Assembly (NCBI GenBank): GCA_017301995.1
Contig: JAFLEH010000013.1
Location: forward strand, 62,001-126,000
Length of the DNA: 64,000 nucleotides
Source of the DNA: Verrucomicrobiota bacterium
GTDB lineage: Bacteria > Verrucomicrobiota > Verrucomicrobiia > Verrucomicrobiales > Akkermansiaceae
Reading direction: 5' to 3'
A program made the translations under genes and the position numbers. The notes under the pieces are model-generated. The model made no database searches and was not told the DNA's origin. It saw only the letters and a program-made list of their open reading frames with translations. Positions 35,494 through 45,900 of this stretch are shown here, one piece after another (the first letter of the stretch is position 1; the number at the start of each line of letters is the position of its first letter).

Positions 35494-37095
35494 ATGAATC
35501 CCATCCTTGGTGTGTTTTTCCACTGGCTCGGCGGCCTGGCCTCCGGGAGTTTTTATGTGCCTTACAAGGGCGTCAAACGCTGGTCGTGGGAAACCTACTG
35601 GCTGGTCGGAGGCTTCTTTTCCTGGCTGATCGCCCCGTGGTTTTTCGCGATCCTGAAAACGAGCGACGTTCTGACGGTGCTGAAGGAAACGCCGGGACAG
35701 GTTTGGTTCTACACCTATCTGTTCGGCATGCTGTGGGGATTCGGCGGGCTGACCTTCGGTCTAACCATGCGCTACCTCGGGATGTCGCTGGGAATGGCGG
35801 TGGCGCTCGGGTATTGCACGGTTTTCGGCACGCTGATTCCGCCGATTTTCAAGGGCGAGTTCGCGACCAAGCTGATCGATCCGATCAACGGCCGCTGGGT
35901 GCTCGCGGGTTTGGGAGTTTGCGTGTTGGGCATCATCGTCACCGCGCTCGCCGGACACACCAAGGAAGGCGAGATGTCCGCCGAGGACAAGCGCAATACG
36001 GTGAAGGAATTCGATTTCAAGAAAGGATTGTTAGTGGCCACGTTCTCCGGGATCATGAGCGCGTGCTTCGCCTTCGGCCTGAGCGCCGGCGATGTGATCC
36101 GCGAGACCACGCTCAAGGTGGACATGGTCAACTCGGCGGCCAAGGAAGGGAAAGCGGTGACCCGCGCGACCCAACCCGCGGAAGATGATGCCAAGAAGCT
36201 GATCGCATCGCTGGAATCCGCGAAGCTGTTCGACAAGCCGGAGGACGCCGGGCTTGCCGGATTGGTCAAATTGTTCGAGAATCCGTCGGTGGCGCGCCAG
36301 AAGCTCGCGGACGCCAAGGCCGCCAACGCGGATGCCGGGGAACTGGCCAAGCTGGAGGAGGAGATCCCGCAGGCGGACGCCAAGGCCGCCTCCGCGGCGG
36401 CAGCACTCGCGGCCAGCGCTGATCCGCTGGCAAAACGAATCACCTCGTTTGTTGCCCGGTTTGGAGCGATCTCGGCGGATCCGCGGAAACTCACCATCGT
36501 CCATCAGATGGGAACGCTCGCGGAAAAGGAAACGGCGCTGGCGGTTTCCGAGTCGGGCGCCGATCTGGTTGCGATCCATGGCAAGCACGCCCTGTGGACC
36601 GGGCTGCCGGTGCTGATCGTTGTTTTGCTAGGAGGTTTCACAACCAACTTCGTGTGGTGCCTCATCCTCAATCTCCGCAACCGCACGGGCTATCAGTATT
36701 TCACCTCGAAGCCGGGCAAACAGTCCCCGCTTTCCGATGCCGCCACCGCCGGCGGAGAGGGCGCGCCAGTCGCGGCGGGCGGCGAGGTGGACGGCCGCAA
36801 GGACCCCACGCCGGTGCCCTTGCTAGGAAACTATATCTTCTCCGCGCTCGCGGGAATCACCTGGTATTTCCAGTTCTTCTTCTACTCGATGGGGGAAACC
36901 CAGATGGGACAATACAAGTTCTCCAGTTGGACCCTGCACATGGCCTCCATCATCATCTTCAGTTCGGTCTGGGGCCTCGCGCTCAAGGAGTGGAAAGGCT
37001 CCAGCGCCAAGGCCCGCGGCCTCCTCTTCCTCGGCCTCGCCATCCTCGTGACATCCACCCTCGTCGTCGGCTACGGGAATTATCTGGGAAGATGA
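35494..37095 (+). CDS. rhaT: L-rhamnose/H+ symporter RhaT with large inserted loop
   Basis: 533 residues, far longer than the roughly 340 residues of the known protein. The N-terminus (GVFFHWLGGLASGSFYVPYK, FGGLTFGLTMRYLGMSLGMA) and C-terminus (GQYKFSSWTLHMASIIIFSS) match RhaT membrane segments. Between about residues 205 and 360 lies an Ala/Lys/Glu-rich insertion, largely helical and soluble (KLADAKAANADAGELAKLEE), before GLPVLIVVLLGGFTTNFVWC resumes the membrane part. The next gene is rhaA, so substrate uptake and first step are paired. Confidence 0.88.
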   Translation: MNPILGVFFHWLGGLASGSFYVPYKGVKRWSWETYWLVGGFFSWLIAPWFFAILKTSDVLTVLKETPGQVWFYTYLFGMLWGFGGLTFGLTMRYLGMSLGMAVALGYCTVFGTLIPPIFKGEFATKLIDPINGRWVLAGLGVCVLGIIVTALAGHTKEGEMSAEDKRNTVKEFDFKKGLLVATFSGIMSACFAFGLSAGDVIRETTLKVDMVNSAAKEGKAVTRATQPAEDDAKKLIASLESAKLFDKPEDAGLAGLVKLFENPSVARQKLADAKAANADAGELAKLEEEIPQADAKAASAAAALAASADPLAKRITSFVARFGAISADPRKLTIVHQMGTLAEKETALAVSESGADLVAIHGKHALWTGLPVLIVVLLGGFTTNFVWCLILNLRNRTGYQYFTSKPGKQSPLSDAATAGGEGAPVAAGGEVDGRKDPTPVPLLGNYIFSALAGITWYFQFFFYSMGETQMGQYKFSSWTLHMASIIIFSSVWGLALKEWKGSSAKARGLLFLGLAILVTSTLVVGYGNYLGR

Positions 37096-37109
37096 GGGCG
37101 GAAGAGTCC

Positions 37110-37222
37110 AGAATCAAGAATCAAGAGACAAGAAAGAGCGGGCATGAATCGCAAGCCGAATGAACAAAGACAGGGCGCTGAGAAATCTCCGTCTTGAATC
37201 TTGTTTCTTGATTCTTGTATCT
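37110..37222. repeat. Inverted arms made of short A/T-rich words
   Basis: AGAATCAAGAATCAAGAGAC on the left is mirrored by CTTGTTTCTTGATTCTTG on the right, about 60 bases apart, in the 164-bp gap between rhaT and rhaA. Each arm is itself a run of GAATCAA-like units. It could serve as a transcript structure between the two genes. Confidence 0.7.
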
Positions 37223-37259
37223 CCCACCTATCATAAACTAACGATATTCAATCACCACC

Positions 37260-38504
37260 ATGTCCTATCAAACCGCCCGTGAAACCTACGCCGCGCTTGG
37301 CGTGGATACCGAAGCCGCGCTGCAACGGCTCTCCGCAACCCCGATCTCGCTGCATTGCTGGCAAGGCGATGACGTCGGCGGATTCGAGAAAACCGGTGGC
37401 GAACTCGGCGGCGGCCTCGCCGTCACCGGAAACTACCCCGGCAAGGCCCGCACCATCGCCGAACTGCGCGCCGACCTCGAGCAGGCCTATGCGCTGATTC
37501 CCGGCAAGCACCGCCTCAATCTGCACGCCTGCTACGCCGACTTCGGAGGCGGCAGGGCGGACCGCGACGCGCTCACCACCGCGCATTTCCAAAGCTGGAT
37601 CGACTGGGCGAAGTCCCATGGCCTGGGCCTCGATTTCAACCCCACCTATTTCGCCCATCCGAAGGCCGACGACGGCCTCACTCTAACCCATCCGGACGCG
37701 GGCATCCGCGGGTTCTGGGTCGAGCACGGCAAAGCCTGCCGCCGCATCGGAGCGGATATGGGCCGGCAGTTGGGGACCGCCACCGTCACCAACGTGTGGA
37801 TCCCGGACGGTTCGAAGGATCTCCCCGTGGACCGCAAGTCACCGCGCGAACGGTTGGAGGCGTCGCTCGACGCGATCTTCGCGGAAGAGATCGACCCGGC
37901 CTATCATCTCGATGCGGTGGAGTCGAAACTGTTCGGGATCGGTTCGGAATCCTACGTCGCCGGTTCGCACGAGTTCTATCTGGGCTACGCGATCAAGAAC
38001 CGCACGCTGTATTGCCTGGATGCCGGGCATTACCATCCCACCGAAAACCTGGCGGACAAGATCACCTCGGTGCTGCAGTTTGTGCCGGAAATCCTGCTGC
38101 ACGTCTCGCGCGGCGTCCGCTGGGACAGCGACCACGTTGTTTTGCTGGATGACCCCACCACCGCGCTGATGCAGGAACTGGTGCGCGGGGATTTCCTCGG
38201 CCGTACCCACATCGGCCTCGATTATTTCGACGCGAGCATCAACCGGGTGGGCGCTTGGGTGATCGGCACCCGCAACACGCTCAAGGCGCTGCTCATGGCG
38301 ATGCTGGAACCCACCGCGATGCTCCGCGAGATGGAGGCATCCGGCGATCTAACCGGACGATTGGCGCTGTTGGAAGACGCCAAGGCGCTGCCGTGGGGTC
38401 TGGTGTGGGACGAACACTGCCGCCGCCACGACGTTCCCGTGGGAAGTGCGTGGCTCGCGGATCTGCGCTCCTACGAAGCCGCCGTGCTCGCAAAGCGGGC
38501 GTGA
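37260..38504 (+). CDS. rhaA: L-rhamnose isomerase
   Basis: 414 residues. ISLHCWQGDDVGGFE near the N-terminus, LGLDFNPTYFAHPKADDGLT and TVTNVWIPDGSKDLPVDR are characteristic, as is CLDAGHYHPTENLADKITSV with the metal-binding Asp and His. It converts L-rhamnose to L-rhamnulose. With rhaT and the divergent AraC gene it forms a small rhamnose locus; no rhaB or rhaD is adjacent. Confidence 0.94.
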   Translation: MSYQTARETYAALGVDTEAALQRLSATPISLHCWQGDDVGGFEKTGGELGGGLAVTGNYPGKARTIAELRADLEQAYALIPGKHRLNLHACYADFGGGRADRDALTTAHFQSWIDWAKSHGLGLDFNPTYFAHPKADDGLTLTHPDAGIRGFWVEHGKACRRIGADMGRQLGTATVTNVWIPDGSKDLPVDRKSPRERLEASLDAIFAEEIDPAYHLDAVESKLFGIGSESYVAGSHEFYLGYAIKNRTLYCLDAGHYHPTENLADKITSVLQFVPEILLHVSRGVRWDSDHVVLLDDPTTALMQELVRGDFLGRTHIGLDYFDASINRVGAWVIGTRNTLKALLMAMLEPTAMLREMEASGDLTGRLALLEDAKALPWGLVWDEHCRRHDVPVGSAWLADLRSYEAAVLAKRA

Positions 38505-38589
38505 GGCGCGGCTTCACCGAATCCTTACACATTTTCGCTTTCCTTCCCGTCGCGGCTGGCTAGGTTGGTTCATCCGACACGGGACAACC

Positions 38590-39642
38590 ATGCACTCCGG
38601 ACTCACGCAGATCATTCAGAACGCATTCGCGGACTCGGCCACCGACGTGTTTCTCGTCGCGGGCGAACTTCCGCGGGTGCGGAATGAAGGCGAGGTGGTG
38701 GTCCATCGCGCCGAGCCGGTCGGAGCGGAGGAAATGGCGGAGTTCTGGGCCGCCTGCGGCATTTCTCCGGAAACCCATCGCGAGGCCGACATTTCATGGC
38801 AACCGCCGGGCGGCGGTCGCTTTCGGGTGAATCTCTATCACACGCTCGGCCGTCTTGCGGCGGTGCTGCGGCCGATCCGCAACCAAGTTCCCGGCCTTGC
38901 CGACCTCGGGCTTCCCGCCGATTTGTTGGAGTCGTGGCTCCAGCGCCGATACGGGCTGATTCTGGTCACCGGCCCCACCGGATCCGGGAAGTCCACCACC
39001 GTGGCGTCGTGCCTCGATTGGATCAACCGCCACCAGGCGCGGCACATCGTCACGCTGGAGGACCCGATCGAGTATTTGTTTGAAAACCGTCTGGCGTTTT
39101 TCTCGCAACGCGAGGTCCGGCAGGATTCAGCGGGATTTTCCGCCGGTCTGCGGGCGGCATTGCGGCAGAGTCCGGACGTGCTTTTTTTGGGCGAAATCCG
39201 CGATGCGGAAACGGCCGTGACCGCCCTGCATGCCGCCGAAACCGGACACCTCGTCATTTCCACCCTTCACAGCAGCAGCGTGGCCGAAACGCTCGACCGC
39301 TTCACCCATTTGTTAGCCGGCGAAACATCCGGCGCGTTGAATTTGTTAGCCAGCCAGCTCGTCGGAATCATTTCCCAACAACTGCTTCCCCGGTTGGGCG
39401 GCGGGTTGTTTCCCGCCCTCGAATACCTCCAAAACGAGGCCGCCACCCGGCGCTGGATCCAGGAAAACCAGTTGCCCGAACTGCAGGACCATCTGCGCAA
39501 GTCACCCGGCGACGACCGCTGCTCGCTGTTGGACTATCTGGTGGCGGCGACCCGCCAGGGCTTCGTCGATCCGGAGGTCGCCCGCGCCGCCTGCCCGCGT
39601 CCTCAGGACTACGACCGCGCGATGCGTGGCATATCCGGATAG
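38590..39642 (+). CDS. PilT/PilU-like type IV pilus ATPase, first copy
   Basis: 350 residues from the ATG at 38590. Walker A is GPTGSGKS at about residues 128-135. The Asp box (TLEDPIEYLF), the Walker B region (PDVLFLGEIRDAETAVTALH) and the His box (AAETGHLVISTLHSSS) are all present. These hexameric ATPases power pilus retraction or extension. It is followed after 12 bases by a paralogue, as with PilT-PilU pairs. Confidence 0.9.
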   Translation: MHSGLTQIIQNAFADSATDVFLVAGELPRVRNEGEVVVHRAEPVGAEEMAEFWAACGISPETHREADISWQPPGGGRFRVNLYHTLGRLAAVLRPIRNQVPGLADLGLPADLLESWLQRRYGLILVTGPTGSGKSTTVASCLDWINRHQARHIVTLEDPIEYLFENRLAFFSQREVRQDSAGFSAGLRAALRQSPDVLFLGEIRDAETAVTALHAAETGHLVISTLHSSSVAETLDRFTHLLAGETSGALNLLASQLVGIISQQLLPRLGGGLFPALEYLQNEAATRRWIQENQLPELQDHLRKSPGDDRCSLLDYLVAATRQGFVDPEVARAACPRPQDYDRAMRGISG

Positions 39643-39654
39643 AAAACCCGCGCC

Positions 39655-40743
39655 ATGGAACGAGACATCATCGACTATCTCAGAGACACCGTCGCCCGCG
39701 GCGGATCGGACCTGCATTTGAGCGCCTGGGCGCCGGCCTGCGCCCGCATCAACGGCGCGATCATCGGGTTGGACGAAACCGTGCTGGATCCCGAACGGGT
39801 CCGGCATCTGATCCTCGATACTCTAACCGAGTCACAGCGCGCCACGCTTGAACAGGAACTGGAACTCGACTACGCGCTGCAAATCGACGGTGTGGGCCGG
39901 TTCCGCGGCAACGTGCATCTGGCGCGCGGCAATGTGGAGGCGGCGTTCCGTTATATTATCCAGGAAATCCCGGAACTCGAGCGGCTGGGCCATCACGACG
40001 CGGTACGCGGGTTTTGCGGGTTGCGGAGCGGGCTGGTGCTCGTCACCGGCATCACCGGTTCGGGAAAATCGACTACCCTTGCCTCGATGGTGAAGCGCAT
40101 TTCGGAAACCCGCAGCGGCGTGATTGTCACGCTGGAGGATCCGGTCGAGTTCATTTTCCAACATGGCCTATGCCTCGTCAAACAACGCGAGGTCGGCGGC
40201 GACACCCACAGTTTTCCACGCGCCCTGCGCCAGGCCTTGCGGCAGGATCCGGATGTGATCGTGGTGGCGGAAATGCGCGACCTGGACACCATCCGGATCG
40301 CTCTAACCGCGGCGGAGACCGGGCACCTCGTTCTGGCGACCCTGCATACGCCCGACGCGCCACAGACGATCGACCGGATGGTGGACGTGTTTCCCGCCGA
40401 CCAGCAACCGCAGATTGTGGCGCAGCTCGCCACCGCGCTCGGCGGAATCGTCTGCCAGCGGCTGATTCCGCGGGCCGACGGGCACGGCAGGGTGCTGGCG
40501 TCCGAAGTGCTGGTGCCCGGCTACGGCATCCGCGCCTGCATCCGCGACCGCAAGCTCGAACAGATCGTCGGGCTGATGGAAATCGGCCACCGCGATGGCA
40601 ACCGGACCATCGACCAAAGTATCGCGACTTTGTTGGAGGCCGGTTTCATCACCCGCGATGAGGCGATCTTCCACAGCCGCGAACGCAAGAACTTTGAGGC
40701 GCCGCCGGCGCCGCCCCGCAAACAAAAATCCATCTGGACCTGA
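39655..40743 (+). CDS. PilT/PilU-like type IV pilus ATPase, second copy
   Basis: 362 residues with SDLHLSAWAPACARING at the N-terminus, as in PilT. Walker A is GITGSGKST at about 132-140. The Asp box (VTLEDPVEFIFQHG), Walker B region (PDVIVVAEMRDLDTIRIALT) and His box (AAETGHLVLATLHTPDAPQT) are intact, as is the C-terminal LIPRADG region. It is closer to canonical PilT than its upstream neighbour. A membrane-anchored protein follows 6 bases later. Confidence 0.92.
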   Translation: MERDIIDYLRDTVARGGSDLHLSAWAPACARINGAIIGLDETVLDPERVRHLILDTLTESQRATLEQELELDYALQIDGVGRFRGNVHLARGNVEAAFRYIIQEIPELERLGHHDAVRGFCGLRSGLVLVTGITGSGKSTTLASMVKRISETRSGVIVTLEDPVEFIFQHGLCLVKQREVGGDTHSFPRALRQALRQDPDVIVVAEMRDLDTIRIALTAAETGHLVLATLHTPDAPQTIDRMVDVFPADQQPQIVAQLATALGGIVCQRLIPRADGHGRVLASEVLVPGYGIRACIRDRKLEQIVGLMEIGHRDGNRTIDQSIATLLEAGFITRDEAIFHSRERKNFEAPPAPPRKQKSIWT

Positions 40744-40749
40744 ACCGTC

Positions 40750-41541
40750 ATGCGCACACCAAGCCCTTCCTACATCCTGTCGCGATCCATATATGTCATC
40801 ATCCTGCTGGTGGTGGGACTCACCGTGTCGAGTTATTACAAGAAGAACCGCCGGCAGGCGGCGATCATCGAGGAACTCAAGGATCTAACTGCGGATAACT
40901 CGTTCTACCGCCAGTTCTACGCGGCCGAAGCCCGGAAATCCCTTGTGAAGGGCGTGGGCCTGATCATGGAGGCGAATTCGCTGGGAATCCCCCCGGATGA
41001 CGCGCTCAGCCGATGCATGGGGACGAAACGCGGGCTTTTCGACAGCGATGCTTCCCGCGACGATCCGCCGGTTAGGCAGAAGATCGTCCGCGATTGCCTG
41101 CGTGGGAACTACGTGAACCTCATCAAGCTGGGCTTCAAGGCCGATACCCCCACTCTAACTGCGCTGCGATCCGGCGAGCTGCCCGGTATCCCCACGGGAC
41201 CCCATGCGGGACAGCGCCCGGCGCTGGCCTATCTGATCGACCCCGCGTTTTCACCGGGCCTGGACAAGGTCATCGCCAACCTTGAGATCCGTCCTCCGTC
41301 CGAAGGCGAAACCAAGCCCACCGACATCGAACTCGCATCGGCGCGGCATCTTCTCCGGGATCTGATGGAGGCCGGCGTCATCGAGGAGGCGGCCTACGAC
41401 CGCATCATGGACCAGTTATATGGACGCCGCCCCGCCGATCCGGCTTCTTCCGGCAAGAACCCTCAGCCCAAGCCCGCGCCGACACCACCGGGTCCCGCCT
41501 CCGAGCCGCCCAAACCCGCGCCGGAGCCGCCGAAACCGTAG
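40750..41541 (+). CDS. Membrane-anchored protein of the pilus-ATPase gene group, unknown function
   Basis: 263 residues: one N-terminal membrane helix (IYVIILLVVGLTVSSYY), a soluble helical domain with two cysteines (SRCMGTK, VRDCLRG), and a proline-rich C-terminal tail with PPKPAPEPPKP. It starts 6 bases after the second PilT-like gene, so it is probably in the same operon and may dock the ATPase or its pilus at the membrane. No family is recognised. Confidence 0.7.
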   Translation: MRTPSPSYILSRSIYVIILLVVGLTVSSYYKKNRRQAAIIEELKDLTADNSFYRQFYAAEARKSLVKGVGLIMEANSLGIPPDDALSRCMGTKRGLFDSDASRDDPPVRQKIVRDCLRGNYVNLIKLGFKADTPTLTALRSGELPGIPTGPHAGQRPALAYLIDPAFSPGLDKVIANLEIRPPSEGETKPTDIELASARHLLRDLMEAGVIEEAAYDRIMDQLYGRRPADPASSGKNPQPKPAPTPPGPASEPPKPAPEPPKP

Positions 41542-41604
41542 TCGCGGATTTTACCTATCATATATCAATCCGCGGATTTCGGATATTTTCCGGCGGTGGC
41601 CGCG

Positions 41605-42845
41605 TCATTTTCCCGGCGGCGGGGCCACGCTTTCCCCTCTGACGAGTTCCATTTGCAAATGGACCTTGGCAGCTCCGGCGGGCGGGCCGTTTACCATCCA
41701 TCCGGCCACCAGCTCGGCGGCTGCGGCGGCCGGATAGACGGCGTGGGTGAGTTTGGGGCGGTACCAACCGGTGGTTCCGCCGCCACCTATCAGAATGACC
41801 GACACATCATCCGGTATCCGCAGTCCCCTCGCCATGAACCAGCATTGGGTGGCGATGAACTCGTCCCACATCAGGAATATCATCGCCGTGGGCATGGCCT
41901 GGGCGGCAAGTCCGTCCATCACCCTCCCGATCACATCGGCTTCGCTGCGCGCCGCCGTTGGCATGTGATAGGTTGGCGCGAACGGTACACCGGCCTCGGC
42001 AAACGCCTTGGCCGCCAGCCGCCGGAGCGCCTCGGCGAACTCCGCGTTGCGGCCGAAAAGAGGCAGGCAGATCCGGACATGGCCGAGACGTAGCAGTTCC
42101 GCCAGCGTGTCTAGTGCATCTTTCTCGTAATAACTGTGCATTTGGATTTATGCGCATTAAATCCGTCATCACCAGAAACTGTCGCAGACACCGTGCCGAA
42201 TCAGCCACTAGGCGCATCCGTAGCTAGATCAAATGCACACTAACTTCCGAATCGATGCACTAGCAACAACCGGCCGATCGCGCCGCCCACCATCGGAATC
42301 GGATGCCCGCCGGTTTCACCGCCGAGGAAAACCGCGGGGATTCCGCGTTTCACCGCCCAGTTTGCCACATCGGCGCTGCCTTCGAGGATCAGCAGGTGAT
42401 CCGGACGCTCGAGGTCCAGCAGCTTATCCCAAGCGCGGCGCGGTTTGCGGGCGGCATCGAAGGTGACCCCGTGGTAGCGAAGGTCCATCTGTGGCAGCCA
42501 GCTTCGCAAATGGGAGAGAAATTCCAGACCCATCCGCGGCATCTGGTGAAGCGGATCGCGGCTCATGCACAAGACGCGCAACGGGGTCACGGACTCATCC
42601 CGGGGGGCTGTGGGCGCAGCGGCACGGGGAGCCACGCGGAGGCGGCGCTTCGGACCGTCGGAAATCAGGTGGCCTTCCGCAACCAAGGCTTCCAACGCCT
42701 TGCCCAACGTGTGGGCGCTCACCTGCAGGGTCTCGCACAACATCCGCGTCCCCGGCATCCGGTCGGTCCACAACCCGTCCGCCAGCGACTGGAGCAAACG
42801 CTCGCGGGTTTGGTCGGCCACGGTTTTTCGGAGGATCGGTTTCAT
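41605..42845 (-). pseudogene. GntR/LacI-type transcription regulator broken by a miniature element
   Basis: Two pieces in the same strand and order make one protein. The N-terminal part (42845 to about 42264) has a winged HTH (LCETLQVSAHTLGKALEALV) and the start of a periplasmic-binding-type sensor domain (DHLLILEGSADVANWAVKRG). The C-terminal part (about 42110 to 41605) continues with DTLAELLRLGHVRICLPLFG and WDEFIATQCWFMARGLRIPD. Reading stops ten codons into the inserted DNA (TAG at 42240-42242). Removing the insert and one CTAG copy restores an uninterrupted frame (GRLLLDTLAELL). The gene lies divergent from the giant repeat protein at 42943 and may once have controlled it. Confidence 0.85.
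42111..42263. mobile_element. IS630/Tc1-like miniature element with CTAG target site
   Basis: CTAGTGCATC at 42111-42120 and GATGCACTAG at 42254-42263 are exact inverses. A second inner pair (TGTGCATTTG and its inverse) is spaced 14 bases further in on each side. The host gene contains one CTAG when the insert is removed, so CTAG, or TA within it, was duplicated. TA duplication with a CTAG preference is known for IS630. No transposase is carried. Confidence 0.82.
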
Positions 42846-42942
42846 CGGCGCGCGGAAATCTGCTGCGGATTGTCGCGCAGATTTTGCAGGGGTTCAAGTT
42901 TGATTCGTGGAGACCCCACCCCATCCTGTGAGCCGCGCAACC

Positions 42943-45900
42943 ATGAAAACGAAACATTCCCGATTCCTGTCCGCTTCCGCCCTCGCCCTGATCGCCCTCG
43001 CAATTTCACCGCACACGATGGCCGCGACGGGGACATGGAACGTCAATACCGCCGGTAGCTGGACCAATTCCGCGAACTGGTCGGGTGGCACGATTCCGGA
43101 CGCGGCCGGTGATGTGGCAAATCTCACGTTCAACATATCCTCCTCCAGGTCGGTCGCGCTGGATGGAGTTCGCACGGTCGGCTCGCTCGAGATCGGTGAT
43201 CCGAATTCGACGTTTGCGGGATACTCCGTCACGGCGGGAACCGGCGGCCAGTTGGTGTTCGACAACAATGGATCGGGAGCGACCCTGAAGTATTCGCCCG
43301 CCGGCAACACGGCGGCCAACACCATCAGCGCCCCCATTCTGCTGGATGACAATCTAACCATCAACGCTCTCACCAACACCAGCGCTTCTGCCGCCCCATC
43401 CCAGAACATCACCGGCCTGATCTCCGATGGAACCGGGACGGCGCGCACGATCACCAAAACGGGTGTGGGCTATGTGACCCTGTCCGGTGCCAATACCTAT
43501 CGGGGAGGCACGACGGTGAGTGCCGGCAGAATCGCCGCGAACAACGCGTCGGCCCTTGGCACCGGCGATGTCACCGTGGCATCGGGTGGCCAGATCTATC
43601 TGGGCACCGCCTCGGCCGTTTACTCCAACAATTTCTCCATCGCGGGAACGGGATGCTCGCCCGTCACGGCGGAAACCAACGCGGTCAATCAGCTCGGCGC
43701 GATCCGATTCCAGAACAACACGCTCGCCGGATCGCTCACCCTGACCGCCGCCGCGCGCGTCGGCGCCGCCTCAGGTGTCACAGGCACCCTCAACGGCGCG
43801 CTGGCCGGTGGATTTCCCCTCGCCATCAACAGCACGGACAATGCCAACCACACCGGCGTCATCACCCTCAATGGCAACGCCTCCGCCTATACCAACACAA
43901 TCACCGTGGCCAGAGGCGGGCTAAAGCTCGGGTCGTCATCCAACCTGGCCGGAAACCTAACCGTCTCGGACGGGGCGGCATTGTACGCCAACAACATCGC
44001 GGGCGACGGAACGGCTCCCTCGATCGGAGGAACCCTGACCCTCGGAACCGCCACTGGCGCCTCGTTCCACTTCGATCCCACCGCCGCCGCACACGCCCAG
44101 GCCGGAAGCGTCAGCCTGGCCGGAACCAACACCCTCAATCTAACCGGCCCGGCGACGGAAGGCACCGTCACCGTTCTCGGAGCCACCGGCGGAATTGCGG
44201 GAACCGGCACGCTGGCACTCGGCGGCACCGCCAACTACCGGGCGGGCACCGCGGTCACGATCGGCGCGAATTCGATCACGCTGACGGTCGATTCGTCGGA
44301 TCTGTCATGGACCGGTGCTGCTGACGGAGCATGGGATTTCACCACCGCCAACTGGGACGCGTCCACCTTCCACCATCTTGACAATGTTTCGTTCACCGAC
44401 GCGGCGACCGCAACCGCGGTGACCATTGGCACTGGGATCACGGTTCTTCCCAACAGCATTGCCTTCGCCAACAGCGCGAAGAACTACACGATATCCGGAG
44501 CGGGATCGATCGGCGGCGGAGCCAGTTTGACCAAATCCGGAACGGGTTCGCTCACCATCACGAACACCAACACCTTCAGCGGCGGCACGGTGCTCAGCGA
44601 AGGCCAATTGATGGTTTCCTCGGCCGCCGCGCTCGGCACCGGGCCGCTCGCGCTGCACGGCGGCCAGTTGTCCTCCAACAACAACTCCAATGCTCCGGCG
44701 TTCACCGTTCCGGCTTCCTTCGACGGCACCGTCACACTCGGCCATGCCACCAATATCGCGGGGATGACTTTCGGAGGAACCAACACGCTTGCGGGTAACA
44801 CCACCATCAACGTGGCTTTGCCGGAGGTGTCGAGCAACAACGTTGCGCTGAGTACCGCTCTTAGCGATGGAGACTCGTCGTTCAAACTCACCAAGACGGG
44901 GCCCGGCATTCTGCGCCTCTTCACCGCGAATTCCTATGATGGCGGAACGCTCGTGGAGGGCGGGACTCTCTATGTGTCCAGCGGGAGCGCCATGGGCACC
45001 GGCGCGGTCACCGCGAGCGGGACGATGTCAGGCGGGGGCATGATTCTGTACGGTTCATCCGGAACCTATGCAAAGGACCTCACGCTGAGCGGATCGGGCG
45101 CGGTCCTTCCGGGGCTCTCGAATCTATCGGGCGACGGTGCGCTCAACCTGAATACGTCCGGCATTGTCGTCAGCGGAAACATCACCCTGGCCGGGAACAC
45201 GCGAATTGGCGGATATATCTCCACGAACGCCACGATCAGCGGTTCGATTGGCGAGAGCGGCACGCCGGAAGGCGAGGGGTTCAGTCTGGATCTGGGGTCT
45301 CCGGGCGCTGGTAATGGTGCGGGAACCATCATTGTTTCAGGTAACAACACCTACACCGGAAACACGAATATCTATCGGGGCGTCGTGAGAGCGAACTCGA
45401 ACACGGCCTTCGGAGGAACCGGAACGGTGACCGTAAGCGGTGGCTCAGGAACGTTGATAAAGGCCATCGCGAATCACCTCGAAATAGGCGCGAATATAAC
45501 ATTGGCGAATGACTTCGTCCTGTCCTCCGACCTGCGGACCAACGCCACCGCCACAACCCAAACCTGGGGCGTGATCTCCGGCTATCCGGGCGACTCCACC
45601 ACTCTATCAACGGCGACCGTCACCGGCGACGTGAGCATCACGGCCACCCCCGGCAACGGCGGGCATTTCGCATCGCAGGGCAACGTGGCCAACATCCTGC
45701 GCGTGACCGGTGAGATCGACTCTTCCGTGTCGGTATTGATCGCCAACGGCAATGTGGAGTTCGGCGGCGGCGGAAACTATGAGGCGGCCACGCTGATGCA
45801 GGGCACGCTGCGGCCCTGTGCCGCGGATGGCATCGCCACCAACGCGGTTCTGACACTCGGCAGCGTCGGTGCCGCGACGCTCGACCTCAACGGGTTCAAC

